NCBI GenBank assembly: GCA_002189035.1
Contig: NEEC01000015.1
Coordinates: forward strand, 558,001 to 622,000
Source: Utricularia gibba
Taxonomy: Eukaryota > Streptophyta > Magnoliopsida > Lamiales > Lentibulariaceae
Reading direction: 5' to 3'
DNA length: 64,000 bases
Under the pieces are notes generated by a model. That model was given only the letters and a program-made list of their open reading frames with translations. It made no database searches and had not been told where the DNA came from. Shown here in pieces: positions 46,006-60,270 of this stretch. How positions within the stretch are numbered: position 1 is the stretch's first letter; each line of letters starts with the position of its first letter. Made by a program: the position numbers and the translations under genes.

Positions 46006-47434
46006 ATGGCTTCCGTTGCACCGAAATTGATGAAGCTTCTTCGTGTTTCCTCCGCTGCAGGGCCGTCTTCGTCCACTAGGAGTGAGTCTCTGTTCTTTCT
46101 TCTTTTCTGCACTTGCTGCAAAACCGTTTTGACTTGACATATTATCGAACGCGTACCGTGCATCGTTGTCCTTTCATGTATCTGTTTTGGTGAATGGTTT
46201 TTCTTGTTGCACGATATCACATTGCAAATATAGTTTCGTCCGTACTCTGCTTGTCAACCATCCATTTTTCCATTCAGATTATCCTTGGCCTTTTCAGCTT
46301 CATACCACATGCCACCTTTCGAGCAAAGATTTTCCATTACAGTGGAAGGTTTTCGGATTTTTTAGAATTTTATAACTTTGCTTCTGTTTTCGCGGAAATT
46401 ATTAGTGATGGATGTGAGGGGAACCACGAAGGCTTTCTTGTCTACTGGTACGTTAGACCCGGAGAATAATGATGACAATGCAGAGGTAGATGATGATTTT
46501 CTTCCAGAGAGGCCGGAAATGCAACTGCAGGGAGTGGATCCAAGGAAAGGCTGGAATTTTCGTGGCGTTCATAGGGTAAGCTTGAGATGCACCCTTTATA
46601 TTTGGTAAATGTGCATAGACTTCTCAGTTCTCAGTTACTTATATGAATTTCGGGTTACTAAGATCATTCATGAATAGCATATTGTATGTTTGTCGGCTCA
46701 TGTATTGTGTGCACACCGCTGTATAACTACACTTGCAGAATCAAAGCCTGGGCACTATTCTGTATGATTCTGTACTTCCAGCTAATAATGAATCTCTTGA
46801 GACTCAACAGGCAATTCTATGTGGGAAAGTTGGTCAAGAACCTGTTCAAAAGATCTTGAGAAATGGTAAGACCGTGACCACATTTACTGTCGGAACTGGT
46901 GGCATGTTCGATCAAAGAATAGTTGGTAAAGACTTGCCGAAACCTGCTCAGTGGCATCGGATTGCAGTGCACAATCCTGCACTAGGTGCTTTTGCAGTTC
47001 AGAAACTTTTGAAGAAGTAAGGAAACTTCCAAATGATGACAGCACCCTCCTCATCCATGAGTAGAAATCTAATGAACAATGCTTGTTTTCAGCTCATCCG
47101 TTTATGTCGAGGGTGATATCGAAGTTAGAGTCTACAATGACAGCATCAACGGTGAAATAAAAAGCATACCAGAAATCTGTGTTCGCCGTGATGGTCCGTA
47201 TGACAATGGTTTGATCATACATCCTCTTTTGTTACGAGTCTTACCAAGTATGCTTTGTTGATTGTAGGGAGGATTCGGCTCATTACGTCTGGTGAAACGT
47301 TAAGCAAGATCTCCCTTGATGAACTTCGTCAGTAGCATCTTATGCTGTTAATGTTGTGGATAGATCATATTAATGGTGGCCTGCTGAACACTTACATACT
47401 TTTTGCTCTTGCAGGCGAGGGGTTGCCTCTATGA
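46006..47434 (+). CDS. MTSSB: Mitochondrial single-stranded DNA-binding protein
   Basis: OB-fold protein that coats single-stranded DNA in mitochondrial replication and recombination. Exons by motif: 46006-46081 (MASVAPKLMKLLRVSSAAGP, a probable mitochondrial presequence); 46406-46575 (FLSTGTLDPENN, ERPEMQLQGVDPRKGWNFRG); 46811-47016 (AILCGKVGQEPVQKILRNGK, FTVGTGGMFDQR, QWHRIAVHNPALGAFAVQKL); 47093-47193 (SSVYVEGDIEVRVYNDS, KSIPEICVRRD); 47268-47327 (GRIRLITSGETLSKISLDEL); and a 20-base terminal exon 47415-47434 (REGLPL*). I chose the last junction because it restores the DEL-K/R-EGL ending of Arabidopsis At4g11060; without splicing, the frame would stop at 47335 after only one extra codon. 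The exon-3 acceptor could alternatively be at about 46739. Confidence 0.9.
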
Positions 47435-47825
47435 ACTTGAAGTTGGTAACTTGGGCTGCGTAGTTGGTTCTAGGCCACTGATGTTGGTACGTACGTTGCG
47501 TTCTTCTGAATTATTTCCTCTACTGAGGGGAAACTCTGCCGTACTATTCAGCAGCATGTATGGTGGTGATTAGTTTCAGCCCTCTGTATTCGTTTATAAA
47601 ATAGTGAAACCCGAAAATGGCAACTTGGGATGCCAAAAACCAATCAACTTTTCACTATCATGCTCTCTGTTTCTGTACAGATACGTCAAGAGCAAACCAG
47701 AATGGAAGACAAACGAAAATATCGCCATTTTCCGGAACTGAAACCAAACCAAAAAAAAAAAAAACGAAATCAAAATGAAAGCCACTCACAAGAAATCAAT
47801 TAAAAAAATGGATTGGATTCATTTG
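47435..47825. other. Convergent spacer, mtSSB and kinesin-14
   Basis: About 390 bases between convergent stop codons, holding both 3' UTRs. An A-rich run at 47750-47764 is the only notable feature. Confidence 0.5.
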
Positions 47826-50800
47826 TTAGTTGCCAATGCCACCCGTTGGTCTCCGTTTCCCTTCAAGAGAAGCTGGCTGCCTCGCCTGTTTCTTATACAG
47901 AGGAGTGTGGATACCATTGGAGATCCTTCTTGATGGAGGTTGAGGAATGAGGCTTCTGAAGAATAAGACGGTGATACCACCACATTGGCATAGTCAGAAC
48001 ACTTAACATTCATGTGCATTTTTTGTAAAATGTTACCTCAACTCTGCTGGGATCTTTGAATGCTTGGTGCCGCCGCCGGGGCGCCTGGGATTTGCTCGCA
48101 ATGGCAAGGAGTTAGGGGATCTTGTAAGGGTGAGTTGCCATTGAAAATCAAGCTCTGAAGAATCACTTGTTTCAGCTCCCAGGTCATCGGACTCTGGAGT
48201 AGCGACTACTACTTCCTCTTGTTGACTCTTATCTGAACCCCCCTTGTCTAAACTGTGCCTTCTCTGAGATGAAACATGGGTTTGTTGATCTTGGTTGGTA
48301 TGGCCATGGTACATCTCCATTAGTTCGTCTCCACCGTTTGGTTTCAGATCCTGCTGCTTATTCGCCACCAAATCCTCCTTGTAAATCCAATAGCTAGAGA
48401 TGCGTCTTTCTTCTTCCACTAGGCGAGGACTGCCAAGTTGAGGAGAATTTGTAGTGCTATGGCTTTGCTTTTTGATGATGATGAACAGCTGCTCCAGGCC
48501 TAGAAGAGCATTTTGTACAATTAGAGTTCATAAATGGTAAAGCCTCCGTCTGATTAGTTTGGATACCTCCATCTGAGTGATGTTTCCTACACTCCGTGAT
48601 GGAGAATGTGATGCAGAAGATCCAAAAGATTTACTTTATCCAGGCTCAATGGCGTCATCTGTAGAGCACTTAACTCTGTTCTCTCTTTCTGCAATAAGGC
48701 TGCTTTCAGCGTGGCCACCTGCATAACAAATTGCCAAGGTGAGACCCGAAGAATATAATATGAAGCATCATCCGTTGAGACAAATAAAACCTGATCCTTG
48801 AGCTCTTTGACGTCAATATCTTTATTTGCTCGAGCTGCACCAAGCTCAACAGTTGAGACACGTTCAGCAAATTTAAGTGTGCTGAGTGTTTCCGCCAGAG
48901 CATCTGGTTCAGAACTGATGTGAACAAACATGAGAGTCTTTGCTTGGCCTCCTACAGAATATATCATAATCTTAGAAAACAGAAGCAGATTAGCATCTAT
49001 ATGGACTCTCCTGCTGTCTTACCCAGTGAATCTTGAAGGAGTTGTGTGAGTTTACTGTTCCTATAAGGAACGTGTGAATTCTTTTGGGCTAAAGAGGCAA
49101 TGACATCTCCCAGGGCGGAAAGAGATCTATTTATATGTTGTGCTTCCTTCAATCGCTCACCAACCGCCTCAGATTTATCAGCTCTCTCACTTCCTGCAAG
49201 GTCAACGAGATGCATACAACCTCGAAGTATGGAGCCAGACGTCAAATCCTTTCCTTGAACATGAACAGTCAGACAACTGCACGATGCACAGGAAAATCAT
49301 TCAGTGTATTATCTGAAAACACGTGGATTTGGCCTTCAATGCCAAACGGCATCATGGGTCCTAATGAAACCCAAAACCATAATGCTTCTGATCTTAAGAA
49401 GTTCCTGGTTACAATGGTAGATGATGGTATGAGAAAAAAAAAAATACCTGTGCGATCTACTGCTGCGATCATTCATTGCTGTCGAGCCAAAGGCGCGATT
49501 CTTGTTGCCAAGGTTCATCAAATCAATGACCTCTGACGTTGATGTCACAGGTATGATGTTTGCATCTGGGACATTGACGCCATTGATGGAGCTGTTACGT
49601 ATATCTAATGTATCTATTAGTTAGGAAAAACTAAACGCATATTTTTAAGGATCAGAATGAGGAAGCAATGACAAGGGTGTTCAAAAGGATATCTTTTATT
49701 GCGGCCATCTGTGACGAGGAGGTCTCTAACTTGCTCATTATATATTTCAATCATCTGGACAGCGATATGATATGCAGTGGTTTCTTTTCTCTGTTCTGAC
49801 AGAAGAAACAAATCCCTGAGCGCCCTGTAATTTACACCCACAGTTTCCTCGGTGAGTTGACTTGGTCCTGTCTGCACAATGGAATGTACAACATCAGAAG
49901 TAAGAAAGAAAACGAAAATCAAAGCTCTTGATCCAGTTATTTGAGTCCCTATCAAAGCTACAAAGTTCTGACCATTGTGTATGTTTTCCCTGATCCAGTT
50001 TGACCATACGCGAAGATGCAGACATTATAACCATCAAGGACTGAACGGATAAGTGGCTGCATATCAGCAAACACTTCTTCTGCAAGTAGTGAGCAAAAGA
50101 CATTTTTTTTTTTTCATTTTCAAGTGGTAATATTGAAACATGGTAGATGATATTGAGAGCACCACATAAACCTTGGCTGGATGATGGGCTAAAAACTTTG
50201 TTAAAAGTGAATGACTTCATCCCTTTCCCATATTTTGAAGAAGCCAGCACTGAAAGCGTCTGCTCATCAACAACTTCCACATTACTCAAAGCAGTAAACT
50301 CCCCAGACAAGCATGGCCGTATTCTGCAATAGACTCTTATATTTCCTGAGATATATGAGCATACAAACTGCTTCGTTACAACCTCTTCAGTAACTAAGCA
50401 TCTAAAAGCCTAAATTAAGCTTTTCGATCTTCTTTACCCTTTAGGTCTTGCACTTGATTGTATAGCTTCCGGTTTTCCTCAAGTACTGTTTGATATTGAG
50501 ATGCAGAATGTGCGAGGCCATTTAAATGTTTGCCTATTGACAAGATCTTGATCTCAGTTTCTTCAAAATAATTATAAAATATTATTCATATGGCTAGGTA
50601 CCAAGGCATGTAACTCCTTGCTGATACTCAGTGAGCAGCATTTGCACTTCACCTTTTGTGGAGTGAAGTGCGCTCCTGAGCTCCTACATCACAAAATAAT
50701 GCAACTATATACTTTTTATACTACGGATAGAATAAGTTATATAGGTCAATATGCTTACTTGAATAACCTGCACGCTTTTTCCATAGCGTTCCACGAAGTC

Positions 50801-52421
50801 CAGATACTTAGAACGATTCTCTGAATTGCAGACATGAAATCGATCGTTGGACCATTGTCCATCCCTCACTGTGTCCAAGTCCTCATGGTTCTAGATGAGT
50901 AAAAGACAACTCAATGTCATATAATTGAAATCATCAACACCACAATGCCGTTCTCAACAAACCTCTGTCTCAATATGCGTCTCATGTTCTTTCGCCCCAC
51001 TGCCATCTACGTGCACCTTTTGGATCAGGGGATATTTTAGATAAACTCATATAAATGTCACCATTTCTTCTGGCAAACATAAACGGTAAAGGAATTGGGG
51101 CTCTATTATCACCTTCGCATTTTGGCTTGCCAACCTGTGTTCAAATTCTTGCATAACTTTACCAAGTATATTACCAACAATCTGCAGAAAGATAGTCTCC
51201 AAGCAAGAGATTTTTATGACCAATTATAAAAATGACAAAAACCTCGAGTGACTCCTCCAAAAAACGAGACTAAATACACTCACCAAGGAAACATCTTCGG
51301 TTTTCTTATCCCGAAAAAGGTCACGAACAAAGATATGCAACGGATGTGTATTTTCCTGTGATCAGAGGCAACGCATATTTTTAGTTGAATATTATTTGAT
51401 GAGACAGAGAAGCATACAGACCAAAAGTAGGAATACCACAAACCATTTCATTAACTTGCTGATCTGTTAGAAAATCAGCACCCTTCTCTGAAGCAGGAGA
51501 TGAGCTTTTCGACAACGAATTGACAAACAAATCTGAATTTCTTCTAAAAAATTGCTTCCCTGATGTTGGCGTTTTCAGATTTCCGCTGAACTTCCAAGAA
51601 CCTTTAGCACCGCCTTCCTTCCAATCATTGTATGATTTCAGGGCCAAGACACAGTTGACAACTCGTGAAGACTTGCCACCCTAAATCAAGTAGTTCATTT
51701 TCAAAACCCATAAATTTAAATGCTTTACAAACTCTGTATTTAAGCTGCAGACCTGCTCCAAATCGGATACTTCGAAAGCAGGGATTCCCATTTCCCCTAC
51801 AGAGTCAAGGAAGTTCCTAATATTCTCGAAGTACTGGTATGCAGAAAGAGCAGCGCCGTCAGGAATGATATTAGCATCTGCAGGTGCCTCAACCACCTGT
51901 AAACAACCAAAAATCAACAAGAAGATAACCCTGCAACAAAAATGAAGAACAGAATAACAAGAGGCTTACTTTTGGGATGGCACCAGGGTGAACCTTGTTC
52001 AGAGCATTGCACAGTATAATCCCACTTCGCAAACCAAGTCTAAATTCATCTTCCGAAGGCTGAGCGGGCAACTCCCTTCCAGCCACTACACCGACCATAT
52101 TCCTCAACCATGCCGCAGCCTCGAATCGCCTCAATGCTGCGAGTGACGCTCACGATAATCAATCCAAAATCCGGCGGTAAACACACGAAATAGAAATGCA
52201 ATTCACAATCGAAATTCCACAAGACGATAAGGATGATCTATAATGATCAAGACAGATGAATACAAAAAAAAAAAAAAAACTAAGGAATCATTCATCGCGA
52301 TCATACAAGATTCCTCGGCCTTTCTTGACGCTAAATCAACGTCGTTCAGCCTGTTTCCATGGTATTGAACAACATTTTCGATCAGCGCAGCGACGTCTAG
52401 TTCTAAAGCCCCCTCCGCCAT
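47826..52421 (-). CDS. Kinesin-14 with N-terminal calponin-homology domain
   Basis: Microtubule motor of the plant KCH/KP1-type kinesin-14 group; the CH domain can bind actin, and group members work at the cortex, mitochondria or in nuclear positioning. From 52421: [22 protein letters not shown] domain with [40 protein letters not shown] (52130-51980) and [18 protein letters not shown]; a linker with [20 protein letters not shown]; coiled-coil exons (51.2-50.4 kb); then the motor with [13 protein letters not shown], the P-loop [12 protein letters not shown] (about 50015-49980), [29 protein letters not shown] (switch I, ~49490), [20 protein letters not shown] (switch II) and [15 protein letters not shown]. 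After the neck come [20 protein letters not shown] and a C-terminal tail ending RPTGGIGN* after an intron at about 48035-47955. Motor motifs are intact. The internal position of the motor is usual for this group. Confidence 0.9.
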
Positions 52422-54392
52422 CGATCGATCAACTAGAACATAAAAATGCCCCTGAATTCGAGTTGCATGCGTTTCTTCCCACGCAAGTTTCCAGAATCCG
52501 TTGCAGTTCTCAAATTTCCTTTCGAGGGGAGGGAGCAGAGAAGGAAAATGGTGGGGCGGAAACCAAAAACCGCCCCGAAAGACGACAAGAAGACAGAGAA
52601 AGAACTACGATAGAATGACATTATGATCTTCTTCGTCCCTTGCCCTTCAATGCCTTCCGTTAGCTTTTTGTTTCCCCTTTTCCCCCCTTTTTTAATTCTT
52701 TCTATATCTTTTTTTATTATTATTTTGGTTTCTTTTTCCGCTCGTAAAATATATATGGATATTATATTTTAATTATAAAAACACAAAAATCAGAATGAAT
52801 AATAAATTAAAAAGTAGGACACTTTGAATTGGGCAACCATCCGATCTCCACCATTAAATCATCCCTTCGCCCACTAATCAAATCTCACGTGATCTTTTCA
52901 GTTTTGTGCCAAGTGAATTTAGTTAATGATGAATAATTAGTTGTGAAGCAATCATGATTAATTTGACCAATTAGAATTGGTAACAAATGAAATTTTCCTC
53001 GATGTGGTTGAGAGATTGATTTCTATATTCAAATTAGCGGGTTATTTATAAATAGAATCATCCTCATTTTATTTCTTGTACTATAAAAAATTAATATTAA
53101 AATTTGGAGGTGCAGTGTATTAGAACAAACAATTTTACTTTAAGATTTGAAAATGAAATAAATTAATATATTAAAAATTATAAATTCTTATTAATTGATT
53201 AAATTTAATATTTTTAATACGATTCATATTTTTTTTATATATATAAACTTTACGCGTGCTTGTTTAATACATTGAATTTTTAATTTTAACATAACGGTGT
53301 TTTTTAAGATTGATTTATAATCTAGTTATCATCAATTTAAAATGCAGGAGAAGACATTTTGAAGATGAACTTTCGAATGCACTACAAACCATGGGAAGGT
53401 ATTGGATCGAATAAAGCCCTTGTTGGTCATATTGTCTAGTGGAGTTTGGATTTTTCCGTCTGTTTGTGGATGAAATATCATAAGATGATCGTATGTTTAA
53501 ATGATGTCACATAAACTCGAGTACATGTTCGGAGTGACGAACGTGATTGACATTATCCATCTTATTCGAGCTATTTTTATTTGTAGAATGTTCCGTCTTT
53601 CGGTGTCTTTTAATAGAGCTCCATACAGACAAGAGTGCCCAGCGAATAAAGAAAAGTGACAAAAAATAGTATTTTATTTCACTATTATAATATGTATTTT
53701 TACATAAAGACAAGAGCGCTGTCCTTTCTACTTGTCCTCGAGTCTCAATACCCTTAAGTCGCTTCATTGGTCTTCCTTCCAATGCATAGAGGGATCATAT
53801 GCTAATCCTCGTACGGATCACCCAAGAGACAACACAATCTCCATCTCAAGTTCACAAAAGATCATTGTAAGTAGAGACGTCACGATAAGACTTTAGGAAG
53901 GGGAAACAATGCTTAGTACATGAACAGTTCAATTATGGGATGGGCATGAAGTTGTTAGAGAAGGCATGTGGGATGGTTTCCATTGTGTAATGGGGGGATG
54001 ATATGTCTGTTCAAAGAGGAACCTGCATCTCTGTATTGCACCACCACTTTTAGAACCCACTAATCAGAGGGGACTGTGCTGTTATGACAACTACCGCTTC
54101 CTGTAGGGATACAGCTCGCGGAGAAAGCTTGCGTATCATTACAACTCTTGTCTGGACATGGCTGATGCCTTACTCAGTGTCTCCTTGTTTCTTCTGTTTG
54201 AGTAGAGAGAGTGAGAAATAAAACAAACTAGGGATGGGTAGCTCGGGTAGGAAATCAAATCAATGCAAAAAAAAAAAAAAGTGTTGATTTTAAAGTGAAA
54301 AACAGGTCGTTACCTGCATGGTGTTCTCATGAGGATTCCATCCATGGATCTATGATTCTAGAGTAGCACTTACTTCTGACATGAGACAGATC
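52422..54392. other. Intergenic region, kinesin-14 to RecQ helicase
   Basis: Almost 2 kb. It contains the kinesin promoter and 5' UTR (to about 52630), an AT-rich stretch (52700-53350), a retroelement scrap (listed separately), and the 3' UTR of the helicase on the minus strand. No intact gene is visible. Confidence 0.55.
53380..53481 (-). mobile_element. Scrap of a Ty3/gypsy-type integrase
   Basis: On the minus strand a frame from 53481 reads MIFHPQTDGKIQTPLDNM. The FHPQTDG-x-x-x motif is the signature near the third catalytic residue of the integrase core in Ty3/gypsy polyproteins (usually a/yHPQTDGQTE). Neither flank continues with further integrase, and no LTR was found. An old, tiny fragment. 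Confidence 0.4.
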
Positions 54393-57486
<3,094 letters not shown>

Positions 57487-58341
57487 CCCGTTCCTCCGAT
57501 GCCGCAAATGATTTCCCGCGCACCTTTCACGCACCAGTGCCGTTTTCTATTTACTAGCGGCTAGCTTCATGAAATGTCTATTACACCCCTACTAAAAATC
57601 TGCAATCCAAAATCTGATTTTTTTAATATTTTTTGAAGCTTACTAAATAAACCACCATCATAATGAAGATAATTGACATCATTCGAGGCTGGATTGCCCA
57701 TTTTGCAATTTCTCCAATGTGATAAATGATTTTTTTTTAACTCAAAATCCTTATTTTTTATAATTAGTTTGAATTACTTTTATTTCATTACTTTCTATCA
57801 TCATATATTCATTTTACACATTTTATATAAAGTGTATTGGATTTTTTAGAATGTTTTTAATGTATACATAACATATATTAACATTTATGACTGATGATTT
57901 ATTTATTTCACATTATGTGATTAATGGCAGATGCTAAACTACATGCATTTACGTAGAGTAGAGATGTAAACAAATTAAGCCAGCTCGCAAACGGTAAGCC
58001 ATGAGTATTATGTACTATGTCAAAATTTATATTGGTTTTTTTTTTATGCTTAAATGATGAGACCTGATAGCAAGAGTTCGTGATAGACTAACGGTCCATA
58101 ATATAATAATTTTGATTCAAGAGTCGCTAGAACAGAAATATGTAATTGTTGAAGGTGCGAAGTGAGATTAAGAAAAGATCAGCCACTTGCATTTCGACGC
58201 TGTTTCCCGCGACAATAAATATGGACTTCAGAGTTCAAACTTTTTTCGCCTACTGTGCAGGTGTTGCGCATGCTATCCGAGCCACTTCTGCACATAGATT
58301 CTGGATTTTATTTTGGAGGTTACTTTCTAGAGAATATATCC
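57487..58341. promoter_or_regulatory. Divergent promoter region, RecQ helicase and RMF
   Basis: About 855 bases between two start codons transcribed away from each other, so both promoters must lie here. The middle (57600-58060) is AT-rich and has no coding potential. No specific elements are clear enough to name. Confidence 0.5.
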
Positions 58342-60270
58342 ATGGGGAAGCGATTGAGGAAGGCGAGATCGATATGCAGCTGCGCTTCTCCACGATCGCT
58401 GCATCTCACTCCGCACGTCATCTTCAACTGGTATGAGTATTTACGTGTAGCTTGTTCATCGAACTACCTCCGATGTGCGAAATGTCGAATCCGATGACGC
58501 GTAATTGCATTCTGGAATGTCTGTGGTTCCTTGGTTGAGAGCAGTAGTTAATTGTTTGGTAGAAGTTTTTCTGTGCAGTGTTTGTATATTCATAATTCTT
58601 CTATTCATGGAGTGAGGAATTGAGAAGAGAAATCTGATTTTGAATTCTCTGATTTTCCTTTTTTTTATCACACTTGCTTGAATTCCTCTGATTTGTGGAT
58701 TTTAATGAAATCTCGAATACGAGAGTGAATGAATGCTTGGATTCTGGAGTAATCGCGATGTATTGGGTTAGGGAAGCACAAAATCACGTTGGAAACCTGA
58801 TTTGGTTCGAAAAGTTCTTAGGTCTAAATTTTGGGATATGTTCTTTTAAATAATTCGATTTGCTTTTACAGTGTACTGAGGTTCAACCAATCACGCTGCT
58901 TACATTGCCGATATCCATATTGATTTCATTCCAGTTTTTACATTGATTTCATTATGCAAACTTTTTAACCCCCTGCTCTGCTACCAAATACATGAGTAGG
59001 TATGAAGAAGATGTGTGGACTGAGATTGCCAAATGTTTGGATGGTAAATCACTGATGATGCTAGCAGCAACCTGCAAATGGTTTCATCGTGTTATGATGG
59101 AGGACAGTGTGTGGAAATATGCATGTCTGCGTGATCTCCAGGTTTCTGATGCTGAAGAAGTTGCATTCAAGTGGGTCGATCTTTATGCTGCCGCTTTTGG
59201 TATTCAGCAGCTTGGTTCTTTTCCCATTTCATAATTTTTACAACTAGAATTGACGTAACATTTTCATCAATGTAGATGGGAGTCACACTTACATGTTCCG
59301 GCAGCAGGAGAAACACATCGGTAATCTATACTCTGTTTTCAAATCCTTTTTCCAATCCCTCTGAACCTCATTGCTCTTCCCCGAAATGTCATATACAGAT
59401 TGGATGAGGATCGGTGCATTCTCTATTGATTCACGTGCTGCTCTACTGTCTGAGAGTCTGGTAGCACCCTTAAGAATCCCGAAAGAGGAAACAGAACAAC
59501 CACTGCTATCAAACGGCTGCTTTCTGGTGAAAAACGTCAAAAACGGAATTTGGATAGCTGGTAAGATGAATCAAGAGATTGAATATTGTTCATGACTAAC
59601 ATCAGTCCTTCCTCCTAAACCTCCACTGTGATTACTTCCCAGACTTGCAGCTCGTTCGATGTCCTGTCTGCGACCTCGATTCATGCGATGGTCTGTCCAA
59701 TCCCCTCATCTCTAAGCAGCTACTTCCCTTCTATGAAGTACTAACTTCTCTTGACACATAGGAACAATGCAATCCTTGGACGCCAGGCATATTGAGCTCT
59801 TCCTGCACAGAGACTTCCATGATAGAACCTGGGAATATGAGACACTAGGATCTCATGATATAAAAAAGCGGGCAGATGGAGCTTCCGGAGGAATTTTCGA
59901 CATCCATCATCTCAACGACGAATCAACTTCCAGTACGATGCTTCTTCCCTACGACTAGATCTCATCTTGAGCCACATGTTGATGCATTTTGGATCGTCTT
60001 TTTTTCAGACATCTTCGACTTAAAGTCATGGGTCGGGAAAAGCAACGACTGGCAACCAAAAGCCATGATAACTTCCCATGCTGTCGCCATAAATACCTTT
60101 TTGCAAGAGAATGAAGGTCAGCATTCCCTCCTTAACCCTCTCTGTTTCACAGATCTCTAATATGTGAGTTCTCCGTTACGGGAACAGGTATCCAGATTAA
60201 ATTTCATATTATGAAGGCTGGAAAAGATGGCGAAGTCGTAGCCCTTCGAATATCCCAGCAGCTCCTATAA
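58342..60270 (+). CDS. RMF: F-box protein RMF (REDUCED MALE FERTILITY) orthologue
   Basis: F-box protein, likely an SCF ubiquitin-ligase adaptor; Arabidopsis RMF (At3g61730) affects tapetum and male fertility when overexpressed. The first exon (58342-58430) encodes MGKRLRKARSICSCAS and ends in phase 2. It joins, after a 569-base intron, at 59000 to give WYEEDVWTEIAKCLDG, the F-box start (with LAATCKWFHRVMMEDSVWKY). Further exons: DGSHTYMFRQQEKHI; DWMRIGAFSIDSRAALL and FLVKNVKNGIWIA; DLQLVRCPVCDLDSCDG; TMQSLDARHIELFLHRDF and GASGGIFDIHHLN; DIFDLKSWVGKSNDWQPKAM; and IQIKFHIMKAGKDGEVVALR to QQLL*. All blocks match the Arabidopsis protein. The ATG at 58992 is open in frame but sits in the intron just before the acceptor, so it is not the start. 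Confidence 0.88.

Noticed and set aside
47819-48019. Minus-strand 66-codon frame MHMNVKCSD...
   Set aside because: Wrong frame of the last kinesin exon; the spliced frame giving [17 protein letters not shown] is continuous with the upstream exon.
49135-49536. Plus-strand 133-codon frame
   Set aside because: Antisense to kinesin motor exons carrying SSRSH and LVDLAGSER; shadow.
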